From: Nitronereus sp964503895
GTDB lineage: Bacteria > Nitrospirota > Nitrospiria > Nitrospirales > UBA8639
Length of the DNA stretch: 10,430 bases
Assembly (NCBI GenBank): GCA_964503895.1
Contig: CAZDCF010000035.1
Coordinates: forward strand, 1-10,430
Direction of reading: 5' to 3'
Shown: one piece after another, positions 6,178 to 10,430 of the stretch
Layout of the letters: each line of letters starts with the position of its first letter
Position numbering within the stretch: the first letter of the stretch is position 1
Translations under genes and position numbers: made by a program
Notes under the pieces: generated by a model
What the model saw: the letters and a program-made list of their open reading frames with translations, nothing else
Told to the model about the DNA's origin: nothing
The model's database searches: none

Positions 6178-7359
6178 TTATTGCCTTCTAGAATATCTTC
6201 GAATTACCAAATTAAAAAAGGAAACACATATAACCACGGAAACAAACAACAAGGTATATGCCACAGCAGAGGAACCCGCAAAATCTAGCGTCCGCCACTG
6301 TGTCCAGGAGTGCATCGTTAGCGTCTCAGTCGCAATACCTGGACCACCATTGGTCAAGATATTCGGAATATCGACCAACTTAAAGCCTTCAATCCAACGA
6401 ATCAACAGAATCGTGCCCGCGACTGGGGCAATCTGCGGCAACGTAATATCCCTAAATATTAACCATTTCCCTGCCCCATCTACCTCAGCTGCTTCGGTCA
6501 AGTCACGAGACACAGTTTCGAGTGCGGCCAACATGACCACAAAGATAAAAGGAATCCACATCCAAGCATCTGAAATCATGACCATCGAGCGTGCAGGCCA
6601 CGCGAGTGACCCCCAGGCAAATTCTCCAAGGCCAATCCACTCCCAAAGCGGCGCCACAGGACCTTTGTTCATATCAGCCAACATTCGCCATTGATAAGCA
6701 ATACCAACAGGGGTAATTGTTATTGGGATAAAAAAGAGTGTGCTAAAAAACGCTCGCCCCCTTATGGGCTGGGTACAAACATACGCCAAACCAAGGCCAA
6801 TCAAAAATTGTAGTGAACAACCAAATAACACATAGACAAGTGTCATTGGCATTGTGCCAAATTGCCTGCCGCTCAGTAATGTGGTGGCAAAAAGAATTGT
6901 AAAAGCAAGTGCCGCAGCAGTCGTAACAATCCGACCAATAAATCCTACAACCTTAAATTCCTGTCGAACGTAACGGTAAAGCCACCAGAGTAACAGCGCC
7001 GCGACAACAATGATCGCTGTCCACCCTAGCAGACTGATGCCGCCTTCCATGGTTCCAAGCAGATGGGACTGCTCAGAACCCGTAAACAATTTCTTAAAGT
7101 TCTTAAGTCCAACCCATCGAATTTGATAGCCACCCACTCGCGGACGAATGCGCGTGAATGAAATCAGCAACGACGCAACAAGCGGAAAAATAGAAAAAAC
7201 AAGAATGAGAAACACTGCGGGGGAAATAAATAGCGTGCGTGACTGGCGATCTACCCACTCACTCCACGCGCTGTCCCTTTTAGAGGCAGAAAAAAGAGAA
7301 CCGGCCGGAGCTTCTGGCCCCGGCCGGTCCTTATTCGGTGCTATCTCCGATGTATTCAC
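6178..7359 (-). CDS. CUT1 ABC transporter permease 1 (MalF/UgpA-like) with an extra hydrophobic pair
   Basis: A 393-residue inner-membrane subunit; close relatives are usually about 290-310. After a hydrophilic Pro/Ala-rich N-terminus (1-40), TM1 lies at about 43-68, followed by the family phrase WVGLKNFKKLF at 82-92. The normal core resumes around TLVYVLFGCSLQF (173-185, TM2), with TM3 near 203-225, TM4 near 259-281, the EAA loop EAAEVDGAG at 289-297 with TLP at 306-308, TM5 near 313-330, and TM6 near 364-386. The piece from about 101 to 167 is additional and contains two hydrophobic segments (about 110-128 and 143-163). The start is the GTG at 7359: an in-frame TGA lies four codons upstream and no in-frame ATG occurs until codon 104. 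Its Shine-Dalgarno (GGTGAT, 11 bases away) is weak. It follows the binding protein by 33 bases. A terminator-like hairpin is embedded in codons 11-24. Confidence 0.9.
   Translation of the reverse strand: MNTSEIAPNKDRPGPEAPAGSLFSASKRDSAWSEWVDRQSRTLFISPAVFLILVFSIFPLVASLLISFTRIRPRVGGYQIRWVGLKNFKKLFTGSEQSHLLGTMEGGISLLGWTAIIVVAALLLWWLYRYVRQEFKVVGFIGRIVTTAAALAFTILFATTLLSGRQFGTMPMTLVYVLFGCSLQFLIGLGLAYVCTQPIRGRAFFSTLFFIPITITPVGIAYQWRMLADMNKGPVAPLWEWIGLGEFAWGSLAWPARSMVMISDAWMWIPFIFVVMLAALETVSRDLTEAAEVDGAGKWLIFRDITLPQIAPVAGTILLIRWIEGFKLVDIPNILTNGGPGIATETLTMHSWTQWRTLDFAGSSAVAYTLLFVSVVICVSFFNLVIRRYSRRQ
7290..7328 (-). terminator. Intragenic terminator/attenuator-like hairpin in permease 1
   Basis: On the minus-strand transcript, ACCGGCCGG (7328-7320) and CCGGCCGGT (7308-7300) form a perfect 9-base stem, eight pairs being G-C, around an 11-base loop. 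A tract reading TCTCTTTTTT (7299-7290) follows directly. This has the form of a Rho-independent terminator, yet it lies 31 bases inside the permease 1 coding sequence, just after the binding-protein gene. It may act when ribosomes fail to cover it, lowering permease and ATPase expression relative to the binding protein. The structure is seen; the function is inferred. Confidence 0.5.
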
Positions 7360-7392
7360 ACTATGAAAATATCACCAAAGTCACACATTCCA

Positions 7393-8889
7393 TCAGTTCA
7401 TCGCTGCAGACAGACCCAACATACCACGATAGAGTTTAATCTGACGATCACGTCCAAAATCATCTGTGACTTCATTCCAACCCTCTTCAACGTTTGACAT
7501 CATCTGATCAGCAGAAATCTCGCCTGCCAAATAACGGGCAAGTTCTCTGTCGAGAATGACACTGGTGTATTGCGCTGCTCCCGGGATCTTAAGATCGGAG
7601 GAGAAGTTCGGGTTGTTCAGGCTTTCTTTCAAGCCATTCAAGTATGCTGCTGCTGAAGCTCGGGTGAAGCCCGCGTCCAACCAGTTATCGAGATTCTCAA
7701 ACTGAGAAGTCCGATAGGGATTGAAGCCAGTCCAGCCTTGCGTTACATCATAATTTGACTGTTCCGGAGCATTCATATACGAGAAAAATTGATATGCCGC
7801 TTCAAGAACTTTCGGGTCGGCATTCTTATTGATATACGCTGACCAACCACCGAAGGCGCCAAAAGGCGAGTGATTGATACCGTCTTCCGCGTGCGGGCAA
7901 AGAGTCGGGTTACAGTCATCCAGTGTATTGGTATCACGATTCCAGACCTTCGTGGAGCCTGGCATCTGGGAAGCACCCCAAAGATTTCTGACCACATCGC
8001 TTTCAAGTGCGAGTGGTGAGGTGTCACCCCATTCGATCAACATTCCGCAACGCCCAGCCAGGTACATTGAACGAATGTCAGCAATATCATAATTCAGCTC
8101 ATCCGGCGGACCATAGTCGCCCATCTTCTTGTAGACGCGCAGCGCCTCAGCCATACCTGGATTATTGATTCCTGGATCTCCAGTTTCAGTATCCAGCCAC
8201 AGGCCCTGAGAGGTACCCATTGTCTGCAGATACGGAGCTGCCACCGACATAATCACGAAGTAGTTCTGAGCAGATCTTTTCTTGAACTGGCAAGATGCAT
8301 AATCCGGCTCACCATCGCCATTCATGTCTTTGCCGTTGATAGCTTCTGCAACTGCGAACCATTCGTCCCACGACCTTGGGGGTTCCTGACTGAAACGATT
8401 TAACACGTCCGTACGATAGTAGAACATGTGAAAGTCACCATCGAGCGTCAGCGTGTAGGTATCCCCATTTACTTTCTGGTTGAACTCCCTAAAGTAAGTC
8501 GTGATGTCTTCGGGCTTTAAATTAGTGTCAGCTTGGACAAACTCTTCCAAGTTTGCGACCAAACCCATATCCACCAACTCAGGCACCCATGCAGAAGAAG
8601 TCACAGCGGCGTCGATAGAGTTCGTTCCCTGGGACCAGTCTGTCAAAATCTTATTAAACAGTTCTGAATAGGGAAGCTCCTCAACAACCACGTTCAAGCC
8701 GGTAAGTTCTTTAAACTGCTTACCGCGCGCGTCAACTGCGCCAGAGATAACCGGTCCAGGTCTTGATAGAACCGTAACCGTTATGCCGGAAAAATCCATG
8801 TCGGCATAGTCCTTAGCGCTTACCTGCCCACCAATAAGTGCGGCCATGGGCAAGATTGCACCCAATACAAACTTAGACAATCTTTTCAT
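7393..8889 (-). CDS. Extracellular solute-binding protein, family 1 (sugar ABC importer)
   Basis: A 498-residue periplasmic binding protein, slightly long for the family, which captures the substrate and delivers it to the two permeases. Residues 1-25 are a Sec signal peptide: basic MKRLSK, a hydrophobic core, and VSA before the likely cut at Ala25-Lys26; there is no lipobox Cys. The mature part starts with the typical first strand GITVTVLSRPGP (35-46) and includes FNKILTDWSQG (78-88) and RSWDEWFAVAEAI (172-184), common in family-1 proteins. DMNGDGEPD at 188-196 resembles a calcium-binding EF-hand loop. Four cysteines (200, 281, 326, 331) could form periplasmic disulfides. The start is fixed by a strong AAAGGAGGG (minus strand 8906-8898) 8 bases before ATG. 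It is first in the transporter operon, behind a good promoter. The ligand cannot be read from sequence. Confidence 0.93.
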   Translation of the reverse strand: MKRLSKFVLGAILPMAALIGGQVSAKDYADMDFSGITVTVLSRPGPVISGAVDARGKQFKELTGLNVVVEELPYSELFNKILTDWSQGTNSIDAAVTSSAWVPELVDMGLVANLEEFVQADTNLKPEDITTYFREFNQKVNGDTYTLTLDGDFHMFYYRTDVLNRFSQEPPRSWDEWFAVAEAINGKDMNGDGEPDYASCQFKKRSAQNYFVIMSVAAPYLQTMGTSQGLWLDTETGDPGINNPGMAEALRVYKKMGDYGPPDELNYDIADIRSMYLAGRCGMLIEWGDTSPLALESDVVRNLWGASQMPGSTKVWNRDTNTLDDCNPTLCPHAEDGINHSPFGAFGGWSAYINKNADPKVLEAAYQFFSYMNAPEQSNYDVTQGWTGFNPYRTSQFENLDNWLDAGFTRASAAAYLNGLKESLNNPNFSSDLKIPGAAQYTSVILDRELARYLAGEISADQMMSNVEEGWNEVTDDFGRDRQIKLYRGMLGLSAAMN

Positions 8890-8906
8890 CCGTATAACCC
8901 TCCTTT

Positions 8907-8933
8907 TAGATGAATTTAGTGATAGTGCATCTA
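8907..8933 (-). repeat. Inverted repeat in the leader of the binding-protein mRNA
   Basis: TAGATG (8907-8912) and CATCTA (8928-8933) form a perfect 6-base inverted repeat with a 15-base loop that contains CACTATCACTA on the transcript. It ends directly beside the strong ribosome binding site (8898-8906) and lies within the leader predicted from the 8992-9021 promoter. It could be a weak leader hairpin or a protein site; the stem is short and A/T rich, so chance is possible. Confidence 0.25.
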
Positions 8934-8991
8934 CAGAAACACGGACATCGTTATTAACAACTTACCAAGGCACGTGAATTCTGATGCTCTG

Positions 8992-9021
8992 AGTATATTC
9001 AAAAAAAAACGTTACGTTCAA
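8992..9021 (-). promoter_or_regulatory. Probable sigma70-type promoter of the ABC transporter operon
   Basis: On the minus strand, TTGAAC (9016-9021) and TATACT (8992-8997) are separated by 18 bases, matching 4 of 6 and 5 of 6 consensus positions. The spacer includes a run of nine T. The transcript would begin near 8985, giving a leader of about 95 bases before the binding-protein ATG. An inverted repeat with arms ACGTT (9009-9013) and AACGT (9020-9024), plus a further CGTT between them, overlaps the -35 and may be an operator. A CACGTG palindrome lies at 8971-8976. The rest of the gap (9025-9170) shows only an imperfect A/T-rich stem at 9094-9116 with no T-run. Confidence 0.5.
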
Positions 9022-9170
9022 CGTCAATTACTAAAAATGGGCCTTATCCCCACCCAACAAATTCTTTAAACCACTATTTTCAGATGAAGTAGCCCACTAA
9101 TTCAAATAATTGGTAGTCAAAACATACAGTTACAATGAACTATATCCTTCCTGACAATCTATCCGCTTGC

Positions 9171-9587
9171 TCAACTGCTCGGGACAAACTTTGCACCAAT
9201 TTGCTCTAGGAGGCCCATCTGGTCGTATACCCCACGCGTGCGGGAAATCTTCCCATCTACAAAATCATAGAAAATAACACTTCGATAGGAGACTTGACGG
9301 TGCGTGGCTTCGATGCCCATGAAACTGCCCTTATGAGTGCCCGTACAAACAATATCCAGCATGACCGTATCCCTTTCTTCCATGACGTTCTCGATATTAT
9401 GAATAAGATCAGGAAACGCTGAAAAAAACGTTGGAGCGTGAACTGTCTTGTAGGTATGAATATCGAAGGGCGGGTTATTCAGCATATATGTCATCGAATC
9501 TTTAGTGTAGAACTCTTCAGCCGGTTCGTGTCGACGATCCAACTCCTCTATAGCCCGCCGCGCGGTATCTTTATTTGTTACTGTCAT
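9171..9587 (-). CDS. SnoaL-like / predicted ester cyclase family protein (NTF2-like fold)
   Basis: A 138-residue protein of the NTF2-like superfamily that most resembles the SnoaL-like polyketide-cyclase/predicted ester cyclase group. Typical pieces are FSAFPDL at residues 55-61 (usually a phrase like AFPDL in this family), THKGSFMGIEAT at 84-95, YRSVIFYDFVDGKI at 101-114, and GVYDQMGLLEQIG at 119-131. These small cone-shaped folds bind a hydrophobic or polar substrate in a central pocket; the exact reaction is unknown. The open frame extends upstream to 9659, but a clear AGAGGG lies five bases before the ATG at 9587 and the protein from there has family length, so that start is preferred. 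It is on the same strand as, and 138 bases downstream of, the dioxygenase-like gene. A weak CTGACA/GGATAT pair in that gap is not convincing as a promoter. Confidence 0.78.
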   Translation of the reverse strand: MTVTNKDTARRAIEELDRRHEPAEEFYTKDSMTYMLNNPPFDIHTYKTVHAPTFFSAFPDLIHNIENVMEERDTVMLDIVCTGTHKGSFMGIEATHRQVSYRSVIFYDFVDGKISRTRGVYDQMGLLEQIGAKFVPSS

Positions 9588-9725
9588 CGCTTCCCTCTCT
9601 GATTTGTTTGTAGTTAAACGTTCAGCTAGTCTTGAATTTGAATATCCGTTACGAGTCACAACTGTTTGTCAGAATATCGCACGCCCACATAGCCATAACT
9701 GCACATGATCTGGTAAGGTAAAAAT

Positions 9726-10430
9726 TCAAGTTCGGTTCTGCCATTCTGGGGTTCGATTCCATCCTAATGGCTTTTCTTTTCCGACTCGCGGAATAATACC
9801 GGACAACAATTGTTTCTCTGCTTCTGGCCAGGTCACGATTCCACCTTCGTTGATTGGTGTATCGACACCATCGACGACACCGTTGTGCAGTTGCCAGATC
9901 GAGGAACGAATTGCGCCTGGCAGGTCGGCGAAATTTGGGTGATACCAAAGCGTCAATAAACCCCGCTCTCGATCCGAATTATTACCATAAGCCCCATGAA
10001 GCAGTCTTGCGTCTCCGAACACAACGTCGCCGACGTTAACCTCAACTCCGACTTCCTCATCTAAATTCTGGAACTGAATTGAGGATGGATCGTTATACGC
10101 TGACAATTCATTTGTGTGCGCCTCAAGAGAGCTAAGTAATTCAAATTCCTTCCGGTGGCTACCGGGAATAACTCTCAAACATCCATTTTCCCGATCAGTC
10201 TTCTGCAGATAGATCATGACGAAAAATTGTGCGACCGTGCTGGTGTACGAGGAAGGGTGATCCCATCCCCACCAATCCTGATGCCAAAATAGGGGCGGAC
10301 TCTTGGCTGGCTTGCTGATCAGATAACCTGAACTAAACACAGTATCCTCGAACCCGAACTCCGCAAAACAGTCGAACAATTTATTATGAGCAATCACTTT
10401 TGAGAAATAAGGATAGTCAAGGAGTTGAAT
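9726..10430 (-). CDS. Phytanoyl-CoA dioxygenase (PhyH)-family Fe(II)/2-oxoglutarate oxygenase, 5' end outside window
   Basis: The open frame continues to the window edge without a stop, giving 234 visible residues, so the gene is truncated at its start by the window rather than broken; the GTG at 10397 is only an internal Val. Family members are about 270-300 residues, so some 40-60 are missing. The iron-binding triad is readable: HQD (HxD) in PPLFWHQDWW, about 50 residues from the visible start, and LLHGAY near residue 145 with the distal His, followed by SDRERG carrying the Arg that binds 2-oxoglutarate. NGCLRVIPGSHR is the hallmark strand between them. The enzyme should hydroxylate a small organic substrate using O2 and 2-oxoglutarate in the cytoplasm; the substrate is unknown. 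It lies upstream of the SnoaL-like gene on the same strand. Confidence 0.9.
   Translation of the reverse strand: MQLLDYPYFSKVIAHNKLFDCFAEFGFEDTVFSSGYLISKPAKSPPLFWHQDWWGWDHPSSYTSTVAQFFVMIYLQKTDRENGCLRVIPGSHRKEFELLSSLEAHTNELSAYNDPSSIQFQNLDEEVGVEVNVGDVVFGDARLLHGAYGNNSDRERGLLTLWYHPNFADLPGAIRSSIWQLHNGVVDGVDTPINEGGIVTWPEAEKQLLSGIIPRVGKEKPLGWNRTPEWQNRT

Noticed and set aside
4946..7359. Frameshift or gene fusion as the cause of the long permeases
   Set aside because: Both frames are continuous, the core motifs are in the right order on both sides of the insertions, and no second permease or foreign domain is recognisable in the extra segments.
9094..9116. Stem CCACTAATT / AATTGGTAG as a terminator after the SnoaL-like gene
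   Set aside because: It has a mismatch and a wobble pair, is A/T rich, and is not followed by a T-run on the minus strand.
9649..9948. 99-codon minus-strand open frame overlapping the dioxygenase gene
   Set aside because: It overlaps the conserved 3' part of the PhyH gene in another frame and has an Arg-rich, low-quality composition typical of a shadow frame.
10381..10397. GTG at 10397 as the start of the dioxygenase
   Set aside because: The frame stays open to the window edge with family-like sequence upstream, so the true start lies outside the window.

Overview
The window looks like a sugar-catabolism locus from a Gram-negative bacterium, most likely a marine or environmental proteobacterium (an alphaproteobacterium is my best guess, not provable here). 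Reasons: a cleavable Sec-type signal peptide on the binding protein, Gram-negative style CUT1 ABC transporter genes, purine-rich Shine-Dalgarno sites with a mixture of ATG and GTG starts, and GC content that by eye sits a little under one half. There are no RNA genes, insertion sequences, CRISPR arrays or other mobile elements that I can see.

Layout. Positions 1-85 (minus) hold the apparent start of a gene cut by the window edge. A plus-strand pair follows: a PfkB sugar kinase (115-1044) and a FucU-type sugar mutarotase (1089-1550). Everything else is on the minus strand. Reading in the direction of transcription from the right edge: a phytanoyl-CoA dioxygenase-like enzyme truncated by the window (10430-9726), a SnoaL/ester-cyclase-like protein (9587-9171), then a tight four-gene CUT1 ABC importer: binding protein (8889-7393), permease 1 (7359-6178), permease 2 (6175-4946) and ATPase (4938-3832). 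After a 160-base gap comes a Gfo/Idh/MocA oxidoreductase (3671-2595), and after a 198-base gap a COG3618-type amidohydrolase/lactonase (2396-1545), whose 3' end overlaps that of the mutarotase.

How the genes may work together (inference): the importer brings in a monosaccharide or small oligosaccharide; the mutarotase interconverts its anomers; an oxidoreductase (the Gfo/Idh protein or one outside the window) oxidises it to a lactone; and the amidohydrolase opens the lactone. This is the logic of the non-phosphorylating L-fucose pathway (mutarotase, dehydrogenase, fuconolactonase), so L-fucose or a related sugar is the leading substrate guess. The kinase would phosphorylate a sugar or a downstream keto sugar. 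The roles of the dioxygenase and the SnoaL-like protein are unclear.

The most unusual things seen are: (i) a GC-rich perfect 9-bp hairpin followed by a U-rich tract, lying inside the first 24 codons of permease 1 and looking like an intragenic terminator/attenuator between the binding protein and the membrane subunits; (ii) large extra hydrophobic insertions in both permeases, two helices in one and about four in the other, with a faint resemblance to each other; and (iii) separate operator-like inverted repeats in front of the oxidoreductase and the lactonase.
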